This document shows positions 40,974 through 53,030 of a DNA stretch of 64,000 nucleotides, piece after piece. The notes under the pieces were generated by a model that had not been told where the DNA came from, made no database searches, and saw nothing but the letters and a program-made list of their open reading frames with translations. A program made the position numbers and the translations under genes. Every line of letters starts with the position of its first letter. Within the stretch, counting starts at the first letter, position 1. This DNA comes from Thamnaconus septentrionalis (taxonomy: Eukaryota > Chordata > Actinopteri > Tetraodontiformes > Monacanthidae), in assembly GCA_009823395.1 (NCBI GenBank), contig CM020508.1:6860515-6924514 (forward strand), read 5' to 3'.

Positions 40974-43900
40974 TGCACAGCACTTTTTTCTTTTTTTTCC
41001 AGAGCTGTCACTGTCTGCCCGCCTCTCAGCTGCTCCCCATTACAGAGCACTGGCAGCACATGAAAAGTCCAGTGAAACTGCTAATACGCCTACCTGCACC
41101 TCAATGGGCTCCATATCTGGTTAAAAAGTAGGCGAAGGTCTTGCAGAGGTTCCCCTGATAAGGATTCGCTGCAAGCAGACAAATGTTTCGCTGCTGCTGC
41201 TGCTGTTGATGATAATGACGATGACTGTACTGACTCTCATGCATGCTCAGAGTGTTAGGAAGCGTCTAGAATTTGCAGCACTGTCGTGCTCTGCTGCACA
41301 TTCCGTCCTCATTTGCCCCGGACGAGTGCGGCGCCAGCAGGTCCCTGAAGGTAAAGAGCCGGTCGCCCCTGGAAACAAAGCAGCAATAATCCAACACAGA
41401 GTATCCCACTTTCCCACCTGCCTGTTTTATTTTTCTTTAACTTGCCTTTTTTTTTTTTTTTTTGCACTTGGCCCAGCGAGAGCATGGAATAAAGTGGGAC
41501 GGGGGGTTGGGGCGAGAGCAGGTAAAATGACTTTACCGTCCTCTTTTCCCTCGTCCACTTGGCTGCCGTGTCACTCTTTCCTCTTCCACCTTTTTTTGAT
41601 GTTGGACGCCGCCCCGGCCCCTCTTGGTCTAACCACCACCACTGTACCGACCGACTCTGCGTCTCCATCCTTGACATTTCATCCCTCCGCGAAAAGAAAC
41701 ACCCCACCCCCCCGACGTACCCCCTCTGCCTGCCACTCCATCACAGGCAGCAGCCTCTCCTTTCCTCACCTTATTCCACGTGTGTTCCACTCCGTCACAC
41801 ACTCTCTCCTCCTCTCCATCCGACTTGCCGTCTCCTGATTTATGAGCTCCTTCTCCCCTTTGAGGTAGCAGCTGTCACCGGGGGGCGGGGGGACGCGGCA
41901 TCACCAACCACTTAGTGTAAATCTATGGCTATCAGTCTTTTTAAACCTACTGTAACTGGTCCGTCTCAAACCGCACAACAAACTCCACTTGTTGCGTAAT
42001 GGCCAGACAGAGATCAACAGTTCCCCCGTGCGTGCCTCTGTCTTTGTGTGTGTGCAACTGCGTTGCCATTTTTGACTAGAAAACAGAGGTGGAGGTGGGG
42101 GAGGGGCTGCTTCTCCAGATGTTGACCACTGTCTGCTCCAAACACATTTGTCTGGCCAGGGGACTTCACGGCAGATCAAAGGAGAGGTAAAAATTCCCAT
42201 TAATGACGGCCCGCCAGCGAGATCTTTTCCTTTCCACTTTCTATTACGCGTACATGCTGACTTAGAATTTATGGCGGAACCAATCAGTTCCTTTTTAAAA
42301 AAAAAAAAAAAAAAAATCTTGGGTTAGATCCCAACTTCTGGTTCGGTACATGTGGTGCAAAAGGCCAGAAGAAGAAGAAGAGGGAGCAGAATCAAGGGCT
42401 TCATGCGAGGATTTCCAGATATTTGGACGATGAAATTCTAATAATGTCAGGGGTGAAAAACACACAGTGCCTTTGTTATGCCCTGAATCCCTGAATCATG
42501 CGGTTGAGCTGCATCATTAGTTAATGTTGGGGGTTGGAATGTCTGCTTTTAATGGGCTGCAGATGGTTTTGTTTGTTGTTTAGTTGAGTGCACGGTGATA
42601 CGTTGGGGAACAAGAGAGAGGGATGGATACCAAGAGGAAAAGCAGACTTTGGTGACAGCCACATACACACCACAGCTAAATAGGAAGCAATCAGCCAAAG
42701 TGTCTTTGTCATTCAGCGCGTCATTGTCTCGGAAGTAATATTCAGACAACTGAACTGGTTTTTGGTAACGTGAAAACCAGTTCGAGGTACCAGTCCAGTA
42801 GCCTGAATGTGACTTTCAAGCCAGACAAAGACAAAAGCCGCGTCCTGATGACATGGAGACATGTCGTCCTTCCTGCTCCTTGTGATATTACAAACAGACT
42901 GCAGACATTCTTTTTGAGCCTTGCATGTCCACCAGTGTACATCTGGCCCAGTCATACCTCTGTGATGTGACTAAAACCATCTCTCCCTGCGACTCTGTGA
43001 GGCCAGTGTGCCTCCATCTTTTTCCAGCTCCCACTAAGGTTAAAAAAAAACACTTACACACAGAGCTGAGAGAATCAGCCGCCTTGCGAGGCCACTGGTT
43101 GTTATTATTGCTAATACAGGATTTGCTTTCGGGGTAGCCTGGCTACAGGAACAAGGCCGGTTAATCCACACAAAACCACCGTGACGTAAATCATGAGCCG
43201 CAGAAAAGTCCTCTTGGATTGTGAAGACAAACAGAAAAGTCCTGGTGGCTTTTTGTTGTTGTTGTTGTTTTTATTTCTGGCATGTTTACTGGAACTGAGG
43301 CGCTCGGCCTGAGCTGCTATATGTGGAAACAGGTTGTGCGCAAGCACTTCTATGACATACATGTCGCCGTGTTTATAGTTTATGAGGGTTGTGAGGTTTA
43401 TAACACAGCAGGGTTCATGTCAGAGGTGAAACTGTAAAAGATAAATCTGACTCAACCAGCTCTCCTTCAACGCACACTCAAGAATTTGAGCTGCCTTGAG
43501 TCATGATTGTAGGGGATTAGGGAATATACGCACAAAGAGAAACAATATGCCATAAATTTGTGTCTAGCCTGGGTGGTTGGTGCCTGCGTGCTTGTTTTTA
43601 TGAAGGGCCCTTCTGAAGGTGGAGAACATGGGCAGAATGTCTCAGTAAAACGACAAAGAGCTCCAGTCCAGTTTTCTTTCAGGAGGTGTCAAAGTTTTGG
43701 CATTATTACAAAGAGCATGATTGCTTTGGTAATATAATCCTCTAAATGAGCAGGGTTGTTGTACAAGCTCTCAGAAAGTAAAAATTGCGTTTTTAATCCC
43801 TTATTATTTAAAAAATAATAATAATATTTTTCTTTTCTCCACACCCAAAAAGCAATTTATTCTTTCCTGAGTGAACTTAAAATCAGTGTAGAAATAATAA

Positions 43901-44988
43901 GAGCCGTGCCACACCCCGATGGTTGAGCGGAGTGTTCCATTTCGCACTTACATGACCAAATCCATGATTATTTCCCAAAGTCGAACCCAGAATCATTTTA
44001 GTCCTTACTATATTAAAGGTTGGCCGTAAAGACTCCGAACTTTAAAAGGGCAAAGTACAAAATTACAAACTGCGCATGAACACGGACAAACGAGTCACTC
44101 TGTGGCCACGCAGCCCTTAACGCCGGAGTTTTTAGCACCTGAAAGGAACCTGTGAGTTATAACCTCTGTCCATGTGGCTTATGAAAACACGGCTAGAGCA
44201 ACTCGCTTCTAGCCTGGTTAAATTCCCTCGCATACCATCCATATGAAGCAGTGCCCCCATAAAGTCTCCGGCTTTCAACCTTCATAAAGTGTGAACACGC
44301 CAGTCAACGGCACAATGAGCCCTGTGACTCTGCTGTGGGAGCGGTGGCACCGCGGCTCAGCTTTGGTTCCTGCCGTTACTGAGGACCGACGTCGGCTCTT
44401 CGGCCTGCTGCTGCTGCTGCTTGATCTGGCCTTCGTCTTTCCAAAAACCATTAGCCACCTCGCAAAAGTCGAGGGAATCATTAGCGATTTCCCTTCCATT
44501 CTTAAACATCTTGAAATGATCATCAGGAGCCGAGTGGCTCTACTGTGAGTAACCTTTGTTTTGGTGCGAGCACCTTTCCAGAGTTATGTAACCAGCAGCA
44601 GCAGCGGCGGCGGCGGCGGCGGCGGCGGTGGCACCGGCAACAGCGAGACATTCTTGGAAACCAGTGCCTGCACTCCTCAGAGGTTTTGGTAAATAATTAC
44701 CAAAGAGTCAGTGTTAATGTCATAACACAGCTCAGTTGTTTGTGTCCTCTGGCTGTGAGCTCCTTCTCACTTTTTGCAAAATGCTTTCACACTGCACAGG
44801 AGAAAGTAAAGAGCAGGAAAAAAGAGAAAGCATCTCTTTGTTACTCTCACAAGATAAATCAGAACTGACAGAAAATTTAAGACACAAAAAAACTGTTTGA
44901 TTAACTAAACTAAACCTGAAGATGCAGACAAACACATCTGCCGGGCAGATCTGTGAGAAAGAATTTGCCTCTGTTTGTTCAGTGATTC

Positions 44989-45029
<41 letters not shown>

Positions 45030-48000
45030 TCTTTCTCGCAATCTGTTGTGCTGCTGAGAAGTTCTTGAGGGCAGATGTTTCAAAAATAAATCATTGAGGG
45101 TCTATTGACCACCAAGGTTAATGTAAAACAATATCCAGACATCAGTATTTGTTTTGTTGTAGTCATGTTACAATCAATAGGTTATTCAATAGGTAAGACA
45201 CTGAAAGGTCAGTTCAGGCCTGTTGTGTGTGTGTGTGTTGGGTGATGTTGGGTTTTCTGCTGGAGACTAAGAGAAAAACAAAGAGTCAAACTGCCTTCAA
45301 CCTCCCTTTCCATCAAAACTATCTCCTTGTGTGCGCATGTGAGTGTAAATGTTAAGCAATTGAGTGGCCTTCTAAAATCTGCAACTAATTGCCTCTGAAG
45401 TGAAATGGACTGTTTTACTTTGAAGGACACGGATCGAACGCGGCATAAACACTTGAACGCAATCAAGACATGCTGTTGTTTTAATAAGTCAGAGGTTGCT
45501 TCCATTGAATCATCGTGGCTGTGAAAAACAACAATGATGTCAGAATGATTCAGAAATGCAGGTATGCCGTGCGTGCTTGCGTGCACATGTTGTTCGCTGC
45601 TGTCATATTCCATTTGAACGGGTCAAACGAGGAGCAAGCATCGCTTGACGGAACGCTCGTGCACGTGCGAAGGGCGACGGAGCGTGATGAGGTTTTTTTT
45701 TTCCCGGCCCACGACACCAGGTATTGATGAAACAGCTAGCGCTGATTTGGCGCAGATGGAGCCTCATTTCATACACGACCTCAACAACACTTGTAAATGG
45801 ACGCGGACGACAAGTGGGGAGGGTGGGCGAAGACGGTCGGGAATTAAACTGGGTGACCATCGTCCCCAAGTGAGGAGAATCTGTGACACACAGCCAGAAG
45901 TTTGAGCGGCGGACGCGAAAGCAATTAGATTTATTATTAAAGCGAGGCGTGCACATGCACAGGAGAGGTCATCCTATCTCCCTTGTTTTCTGCCTCTTTA
46001 GTAGCTCCAGATGCCTGTTTATTGTTTTGGCTCATAAACAGGACAGACGGCCCGTGGCTAAAATCAACAGTGAAAATGTGGAGGGAGTTAAGAGGTCAGA
46101 GGAAAAGGCTCTGTGCAAGGGAAAGTGTGCGGCACGCTCGGGCTGAATTGCACGTGCAGAGTTGCCGAAAAACAATAGAACATGCTGCGGGAAGACTGAA
46201 AGCCCATCAAGTCTCAAGAAAACATCCACACAGCCACCCCTCAGTTTCACAGAGGGAAAAATATCAACCCAAACACAGTAGAAGCTTGTTGCAGCTGTGT
46301 ATTCAAACGTAAAACAGATTAAATGTCTTCATACTGCTTGTGTGGTATCATCAAACTGTCCGTCATTATAAAATCTATCCTGACATATGCAACTCTGGCT
46401 TTGTAGACAGTGCGTGTAGAGAGACACAACAGTAATGAGGAAAAAAACTTGTGGCCCTGAGTCTTGGTATTTATTCCTCTTCTGTCTGCAGGACCCGTGA
46501 GGACCAGGAGGGAGTCGGACAGAAGCAGGAGAGTCGCCATCAACACGTTCACCGACACACACACTGCAGGTACTCAATCTCTCGTCGACGATGCTTGCAG
46601 CTGGCCCTAGCCGCCGGTTCCCTGAAATTGCCGAAGTACCTCGCCCCTCCCTCTCGGAGTCGTAACGCTGTCAATTCCAACCACGCTGACACAATCCAGA
46701 CTTGTAACTCTGACCTACAGAGTTGAGAACTCTTGTGTGCCTGCCCGTTTTCTCCTCCCCGTTAGCTTTTGAATGCTTCCTCGCTGCTGAGCTCATTTGT
46801 CACATTTTTTTGACGGTACCCTCGCATATTATTTCCCCCAGGTGTGACGGAGTGGACGTCTTGGTTCAACATCGACCACCCTGGAGGCAACGGAGACTAC
46901 GAGCGACTGGAGGCCATCCGATTCTACTACAGGGAGAGGGTTTGTGCGCGGCCCATCTCCATGGAGGCTCGCACCACAGACTGGGTGGCAGCGGCGGATA
47001 CTGGGGAGGTGGTCCACTCCAGTCTGGATAAAGGCTTCTGGTGCATTAACAAGGAACAGCCGTACGGTCGCGCCTGCTCCAACTATCACGTCCGCTTCCA
47101 GTGTCCGCCAGGTAGATCTGCAGGTGCCAGGCACCCACTATGCCTATGTATATATATATATATATTAGACAAGCTTTGCTAAAGTTAGCAAAAATTAGCT
47201 TTGCTAACTGTGCTAACTTTGTTTACCTCTGTCCTTCACTGTGTCCAGCGCAGAGCTACTGGAGTGAATGGGGTGAGTGGGGGACGTGTTCGACCACATT
47301 TTGCAATGACGTCGGCGTTCAGGTGCGCCAGAGGACGTGCGTGAACTCCCAGCCCATGCCTCTACTGCTGGTGCCAGCATGCCAGGGCCACCCTTCAGAG
47401 CGGAGGGAGTGCTCCACTCCACCATGCACAGGTGAAAATACACATATCTACTAGAATCCTCATTCCAGTAGACAACTAAATGAGAACCTAATGAAATCCA
47501 ATGAAAGGTGGACAAAACAGCATTAGAAAACCAGGATTATTTTTTCCATTACATATGAAACAAAACAGATATTTACTACTTACTTGGCACTGACATCCTT
47601 TACAAGGCTAATTAGGGAGGCTGACATGACAAATAATTCTGCTATAAGGCTGGGTTAGATTTTACTCTCAAGACTGTCCTGTTGAAATTTTGCTCATTTC
47701 TAACCTATTATATGCTGAGTGGTTTCAAGCAGTGCCCCTGCAGCTAAATCCAATTTTGTAATCATTAGTTCAAGTGTTCTTTCATTTGACCCACTTGGAA
47801 TCAGCTTTTCTTCAGCTGCTACCATGTCCTTAACTCACATTTTTAACTTTCAAAATTACTTCAGACCCACTAATCAGGAAGCTTGAGTACAAACTACTTG
47901 TTGAACCAGTTCTCTCTCCGTGCTCAGCCAAGTGGAGTCCATGGGGTCGATGGGCAGCATGTTCGGTCACTTGCGGTGGAGGTCGCAGGATAAGGAGGAG

Positions 48001-51000
48001 AACCTGTGTGAGGACCTCGACGACAGTCCAGTGCACTGGGCGACCAGCTGAAGTCCAGAAATGCGGAAAGGCTCCATGCCCTGGTCTGTGAAGCCTTGGT
48101 TAAATTTCCTTTCCCTCACCTTTCAAAATCATCCCCATCATTATTATTATTATTATTATTGTTAATAAACTGTTATTAATCTTCAATTGCACTGCTTTTT
48201 TTTGCATTGATCTCTTTACAGTCAAATGTCAGCACGTGTGCATGGAGGGCCGCCCCAGTGACGACTGCAGCCACTGTGTGTGTGACAACCACATTTTATA
48301 CGGACAAGTCCAAAGTGTGACTGGTGCCCCTGTGGTGGGAGCCTGGGTGACGCTGGCCAGTCAGCCCAAGGTAGTCCTTACTCGAACAGATGCCAAAGGT
48401 CTGTTCAGGCTCTCGGGCATCTGCTCTTCTAGTTCCACCTTGATTTCCATTGGCAAGGAGAAGTTTGCCCCAGCTGCTGTCTCCACCTGGAGCAACACCA
48501 CGGGGTTGTCCTGGGTACACGCTGTGCTCAAATCAGCTGGTGAGTCTGCAAGAAAGTGATTCCACATCTAGAAACTTTTGCTTTGGATGGCTTCTTTTGG
48601 AATTTGTCTTCATGAATGAAAAATCCTGAAGGCGACTTCTCTCAGGAGCTTTTTCCTCTGAGAGTAAGGAAGAAAGAGGTCTTTATTCCCATTATTATTG
48701 TTCCAAGGGGCCAATAAACTTGCTAATCATATTCTCAGACTCTAGTTAACAGGAAATTGTCAAAACTACAAAATAAACAGTCTGGCTGAGCTTTGTCTGG
48801 AGTGCTTACTACTGTGGTTGCATGGATACAAATGAAAATAGGCTCATGCTGCCACTTAGTGAGCAATTCCTGCAAAAATTATTTTCACAAGCTAAGAGTG
48901 AAATAAAAAAGAATAGCAAAAAATAAAACTTGAGTCCATTTTATGGCATCCACAATTCAAGATGTAAAACATTTTGAGTTTGTTTCTTTTTGCACTCCAC
49001 AGAAAAGCCGTACATCGTAAAGCACCCTGAGGACAAAGTGCGTTATGAGGGGGGGCGGGTGCTTCTATGCTGCAAGGCAACAGGATCACCGGCACCTGAC
49101 AAATACTACTGGTGAGAGCAATACTCTTCTGACATGCTAGGTCACAATGATCGCTGTGACAAGTTCTGAGAGAGTTCACAAAACACTTCATGCAGGAAAT
49201 GGTGCACCAAAACAACTGAGTCATAGATTGTTATGCGAAAAAAATATTTTACCCTGTTGCTGTTTTTAAGGTACCACAATGGGACTCTGCTGGACAAAAA
49301 GATCTATAAGTATGATGAAGACCTAGTGCTCAGGGACCTGAAGCCAGAGCATTCCGGAGAGTTCTACTGTAAAACCAGCAGCCCGGCAGGCAGCATCAAG
49401 TCCACGCCATCTGTACTTACTGTGATTGGTATGTAGAGTCAAATCAACAAGTACATTTGTGACATTAACTCAACTATACAGTGACAAAAACACAAGGTTA
49501 GTAGTAGGTACTAAATCTGGGGACCAAAAAGCAAGCTGTTCTACTTGATGTAGAGGAGTCCAGGCATCAATAACAGGGGCGGTTGGGGGCATTATGTCAT
49601 ATAATGATTTCAAGTGGTGAATTGGGATTACAGCACCGGGTGGCTACTACCCTCCAGCTTTCAACAAAGATGTATTTATTCAAAGTTCAGTGTAAAATCA
49701 AATAAAAACCACTGACATAAAGCAAACCACCACAGCTCATTTTAATATTGAAATGGCATCTGTTGGAGCGATTGACTACACACTATAAAATGGATGTCGG
49801 TGAAAAGCTCCAACAAAATCATCTATAAACCATTGCGTTACAAACAGTGAAACAAAACCACAGCGTCCCTCAGCTGAGGGAAAGAGAGAGAAAACTTTCT
49901 TCAGACTTTATCGTTCACTGGAGAAAAACACAAGGCAGAGTTTTTTTTTTTAAAAAAAAAAAAAAAAAAGTCTCGCATTAGAAGCAGTTAGTTTTTAGTA
50001 TGTTTAAGTTGGTTGAAGGCACAGCGTTTTCAACTGGCATTCCCTATTTTGTGACGTAGTTCTGGACACTGTTCAACATCAAACCTTGTTTCTTTGGAAC
50101 TCCACTGAGGTTTGATGGTTTTGGGTTCCTCGTAGTCTGACTAGTGTGCATTGCCACCTCTGTCTCAAAGAGAAAAGACCCACTGCTTTAAATACTTGAA
50201 GTTCCTGTTAGCGAAGTCCAAAATTAACAAACTGTTTTCATTGGAGAGTGTTAAAACCATCTATCTTGGGAAAGAGAAAAAAAAAATTCCAGTGCTCTAA
50301 AGGTAATTATGAAGGGGAAACAGTCATAACCTGCACTCCACAGCAGGATGAAGAACTTTTTTTTTATGCCAATTGTAGATTTAAAAAAAGAGACTTTAAA
50401 ACGATCAACACTACCACTAAACTATCAACAATTGAGTAAATGTGAAAGTATTTATTTATACGTTGTTTTTAGATTTTTTAAAAACTTTTTAATATAAAAA
50501 TAATTTTCCAAAAAAACATTGAAAATGGAAAATTTCCAGTATACCAAATGAAGAACTGGTGCAGTGCAAGCTTAAGATTTTTTTTTTTGTCTTATTTGCA
50601 GCAAAAGGAACACCAGCCTGCAGTCCAACCCCTGAGACACACCTCGTCAGACTGCCGCTGGACTGTGTACAACCGGGGACCAATTCCAAGTACTACAACG
50701 CCGGTCGCTGCCCACACAACAAATGCGCTGGCTCTCTTGATTTTGACATGCGCTGCAGAGATGGAAATACATTCTGCTGTGGTGTGCAGAACATGGAAAG
50801 TCGAATTATTGACTGCGGGAGCTACAACCTCCCCATCAAGGCCGTGACACAGTGCAGCTGTCAGAAGTGCATTCAGCCCTCTGTCCTGGTTCGCGGAAGA
50901 ATAGTCTCAGCTGACAACAATGAGCCCCTCCGTTTTGGGCACATATACATTGGTAAAGAGAGAGTGGGCACCACTGGATATCAAGGAAGTTTTACACTAC

Positions 51001-53018
51001 ACATTGCCCCTGATACACAGAGATTAGTGGTAAACTTTGTTGACCCCACTCAAAAGTTCCTTGACACCCCAAAGGTGTTTATCTTTGATAAGAAAAGTGG
51101 GTCCATCTACCATGACGTTAAAGTAATGAGAAAGCAAAAGCCAATTGATATCAACGCTGGAGAGACCAACTTTATTGACCTGGGGGAAATGAAGGATGAA
51201 GACCCAATCGGCCAGTTAGTAATCCCTCCAAATTCTTTTCATAAAGACAACGGAGAGATCTATGAGGGAACTGTAAAGGCCAGTGTCACATTTATTGATC
51301 CCAGAAACATTACCACGGCCGCAGCAACACCTGGGGACCTAAACTTTGTCGATGGGGAAGGCGACATGCTTCCGTTGAGGACTTATGGCATGTTCTCTGT
51401 GGACTTCAGGGATGAGACCAACAAGGAGATGCTGGGGGCAGGAGCAGTGCAAGTTCTCCTAGACACGCAGCATGTCAAGATGCAAGAACACATTCCTAAA
51501 ATGAAGTTGTGGTCTTTGAACCCAGACACAGGTGTCTGGGAGGAAGAAAGTGACTTTTCATACACCGCAACAAGCACTGGAGGTCATGGGCGAAGCAAAC
51601 GAGAGGAGCGCACGTTCCTCATAGGTAACATGGAGATAAGAGAGCGTAGACTCTTCAACTTAGATGTTCCAGAAAACAGGCGCTGCTATGTCAAAGTTCG
51701 TGCCTACATGAGCGACAAGTTCTTACCAACTGAGCAGCTGGAAGGGGTTGTGATCAGCCTAATAAACCTGGAACCAAAACCTGGCTACTCCTCAAATCCA
51801 AGGGCATGGGGGCGCTTTGACAGTGTCCTAACTGGACCAAATGGAGGTTGCTTACCAGCTTTCTGTGATGCACAAAGGCCTGACGCATACACAGCTTATG
51901 TCACTGCAATGCTGGGTGGAGAGGAATTGGAGGCAGCTCCCTCCAGCCCCAAGATGAATCCAAATATTATTGGAGTGTCTCAGCCATATCTGGATAAAAT
52001 AGACTACCAGCGTTCAGACCACGATGACCCGGCCTTGAAGAAAACAGCCTTTAAAATCAACTTGCCAAAGCCAAACCAAAACAATCTCGATGAAACCAAT
52101 GGGCCCATATATCCATATCAAAATTTAATAGCTTGCGAGAATGCTCCTGTCGATGCAAATCATTTCAGGTTCTTCCGGGTTGAAAAGGACAAGTATGAAT
52201 ACAACGTTGTTCCATTTGAGGAGAACGATTTGACAACCTGGACAGGGGACTACCTCTCTTGGTGGCCTAATCCTCAGGAGTTCAGAGCTTGTTTTATCAA
52301 GGTCAAGATCCATGGGCAGAAAGAAGTGATGGTTAGGTCAAGGAATCTAGGAGGAACGCACAGAGAAACAAAAGGCAAACTTTATGGCATAAGAGATATT
52401 CGCAGCACCAGGGACATGCGAGAGGCCAACACCTCAGCAGCCTGCGTAGAGTTTAAATGCAGTGGTATGCTGTTTGACCAAGCTGAGGTGGACAGGTCCC
52501 TTATATCAGTGCTTCCTCAGGGGAATTGTCGCAAGGTCAGCACCAACAGTCTTCTGGAAGAGTACCTACTTAAACACCCACCAGTTGCTCAAAATAACGA
52601 GTCGCATGGATTCACCATGCTGGCCCCCGTAGATCCGCTGGGGCACAACTATGGCATCTACACAGTCACAGACCAGAATCCCCGGTCGGCAAAGGAGATT
52701 GCTATTGGCCGCTGCTTTGATGGAACCTCAGACGGTTTCTCCAGGGAGATGAAGTCAGATTTTGGAGTTGCGCTCACATTCAGCTGTCCAGAGAGGAAAA
52801 TTAACAGAGAGAGTCTCTTTCAGCGTCTGCAGACAAACCCAGGCCAGACTTTGGCTCAAATGGCCAGGGACATGAGGGAGTCTCAAGGTCTGCAGGTGCA
52901 AAGATCATCCTCTCAAATTGTGTCCTATTCCTCTGAGCAGCGGGGCAGGACTCAGAGTCGCAGAGTCAACTCTACAATCAGAAGGAGAATGGCCACACGG
53001 AGTCAGCCGCTTCAATAG
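40272..53018 (+). CDS. cilp2: Cartilage intermediate layer protein 2, nine coding exons
   Basis: Exons are 40272-40329, 46492-46569, 46842-47111, 47249-47431, 47928-48083, 48222-48539, 49003-49111, 49271-49428 and 50602-53018, giving 3747 nt or 1248 residues plus TAG. Domains in order: signal peptide (1-18); mucin-2 WxxW-type domain (about 50-133); two TSP1 modules (about 136-197 and 197-249); a cysteine-rich linker and carboxypeptidase-regulatory-like beta domain (about 250-355); Ig-like C2 domain (355-444); then the long CILP-specific C-terminal region. A furin-type site RSKR ends at residue 777, before EERTFLIG. CILPs are known to be cleaved there into N- and C-terminal products. This is a secreted extracellular-matrix glycoprotein of cartilage-type tissue. 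The cilp2 rather than cilp1 name rests mainly on yjefn3 lying next door. Mammalian CILP and CILP2 (about 1150-1185 residues) are usually annotated with one TSP1, so the second is unusual. Confidence 0.92.
40909..40972. repeat. (CAG)n trinucleotide repeat, about 21 units
   Basis: An uninterrupted GCA/CAG run in cilp2 intron 1, about 0.6 kb after exon 1, followed by AGCTGCACAG. Confidence 0.97.
44593..44632. repeat. (CAG)n-(CGG)n compound repeat
   Basis: Four CAG units followed by about nine CGG/GGC units and a GGTGGCACCGGC end. It lies in cilp2 intron 1. Confidence 0.93.
44991..45027. repeat. (TG)n microsatellite
   Basis: About 18 GT/TG units in cilp2 intron 1. Confidence 0.96.
46492..46569 (+). 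CDS. cilp2: cilp2 coding exon 2
   Basis: The acceptor is tctgcag|GACCCG and the donor is ACTGCAG|GTACTC, phase 1 to 1. It encodes a basic stretch (GPVRTRRESDRSRR) and then VAINTFTDTHTA. No known domain. It lies 6.2 kb from exon 1 and only 272 bases from exon 3, so it is the least certain of the nine exons. Confidence 0.7.
46570..46841 (+). other. cilp2: cilp2 intron 2
   Basis: A 272-bp intron with no recognised element. It ends in a T-rich tract followed by TTTCCCCCAG. Confidence 0.75.
46842..47111 (+). CDS. cilp2: cilp2 coding exon 3 (WxxW domain)
   Basis: The acceptor is ccccccag|GTGTGACG and the donor is CCGCCAG|GTAGAT. It encodes residues 46-135. EWTSWFNIDHPGGNGDYERL is the opening of the mucin-2 WxxW domain found in all CILPs, ending with FWCINKEQPYGRACSNYHVR and FQCPP. 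Confidence 0.95.
47249..47431 (+). CDS. cilp2: cilp2 coding exon 4 (first TSP1 module)
   Basis: The acceptor is tgtccag|CGCAGAGC and the donor is TGCACAG|GTGAAA, phase 1 to 1. The module opens SYWSEWGEWGTCSTTFCND, then VRQRTCV and ECSTPPCT. The WSEW, C and C-RTC landmarks of thrombospondin type 1 are present. Confidence 0.94.
47432..47927 (+). other. cilp2: cilp2 intron 4 (496 bp)
   Basis: This separates the two TSP1 exons. It has no recognised element and a clean GTGAAA donor and TGCTCAG acceptor. Confidence 0.75.
47928..48083 (+). CDS. cilp2: cilp2 coding exon 5 (second TSP1 module)
   Basis: The acceptor is tgctcag|CCAAGTGG and the donor is TGCCCTG|GTCTGT, phase 1 to 1. The module reads KWSPWGRWAACSVTCGGGRR, then IRRRTCVRT and CGKAPCPG, a more canonical TSP1 than the preceding one (WSPW, SVTCGGG, RTC). 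It can be inserted or removed without shifting the frame. Confidence 0.93.
48222..48539 (+). CDS. cilp2: cilp2 coding exon 6 (Cys-rich linker and beta domain)
   Basis: The acceptor is tttacag|TCAAATG and the donor is TCAGCTG|GTGAGT. It encodes CQHVCMEGRPSDDCSHCVCD, then a carboxypeptidase-regulatory-like fold (ILYGQVQSVTGAPVVGAWVT, TRTDAKGLFRLSGIC), residues 249-355. Confidence 0.95.
48540..49002 (+). other. cilp2: cilp2 intron 6 (463 bp)
   Basis: AT-rich intron sequence with no recognised element. Confidence 0.75.
49003..49111 (+). CDS. cilp2: cilp2 coding exon 7 (Ig-like domain, first half)
   Basis: The acceptor is ctccacag|AAAAGCC and the donor is TACTACTG|GTGAGA (phase 2). It encodes EKPYIVKHPEDKVRYEGGRV, then LLCCKATGSPAPDKYYW. 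This holds the first Ig cysteine and the Trp strand. Confidence 0.94.
49271..49428 (+). CDS. cilp2: cilp2 coding exon 8 (Ig-like domain, second half)
   Basis: The acceptor is tttttaag|GTACCACA and the donor is GTGATTG|GTATGT. It encodes YHNGTLLDKKIYKYDEDLVL, then the HSGEFYCKTSSPAGSIKS segment with the Ig D-x-G-x-Y-x-C-like motif. Confidence 0.94.
49429..50601 (+). other. cilp2: cilp2 intron 8 (1.17 kb)
   Basis: An AT-rich intron with adjacent T- and A-runs at about 49941-49967 that could form a short hairpin. No exon or transposon was recognised. Confidence 0.7.
50602..53018 (+). CDS. cilp2: cilp2 coding exon 9 (CILP C-terminal region)
   Basis: The acceptor is tatttgcag|CAAAAGG. This single 2.4-kb exon encodes residues 444-1248, most of the protein. 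Landmarks are a second Cys-rich block (YYNAGRCPHNKCAGSLDF), GHIYIGKERVGTTGYQGSFT, PLRTYGMFSVDFRD, KLWSLNPDTGVWEEE, the RSKR cleavage site, NLEIRERR-like NMEIRERRLFNLDVPE, NPRAWGRFDSVLTGPNGG and PLGHNYGIYTVTDQNPRSAK. All are close to mammalian CILP. A Ser/Arg-rich tail follows before TAG. Confidence 0.97.
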
Positions 53019-53030
53019 ACATGCCAAGAG

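Larger units (their letters stand above)
40330..46491 (+). other. cilp2: cilp2 intron 1 (6.2 kb)
   Basis: Non-coding. It contains CA (40421-40443), CAG (40909-40972), GAA (42367-42381), GGC (44604-44629) and TG (44991-45027) repeats, T- and A-runs (41449-41463, 42296-42316), and no recognised transposon or exon. The 210-residue frame at 41206-41838 has no domain and reads through low-complexity sequence. Confidence 0.65.

Noticed and set aside
41206..41838. 210-residue open frame in cilp2 intron 1
   Set aside because: It is low-complexity, lacks a domain, and lies within a well-defined intron.
40272..53018. Assignment as cilp (CILP1)
   Set aside because: The protein is close to both paralogues, but the adjacent yjefn3 matches the CILP2 locus. 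A phylogenetic tree would settle it.
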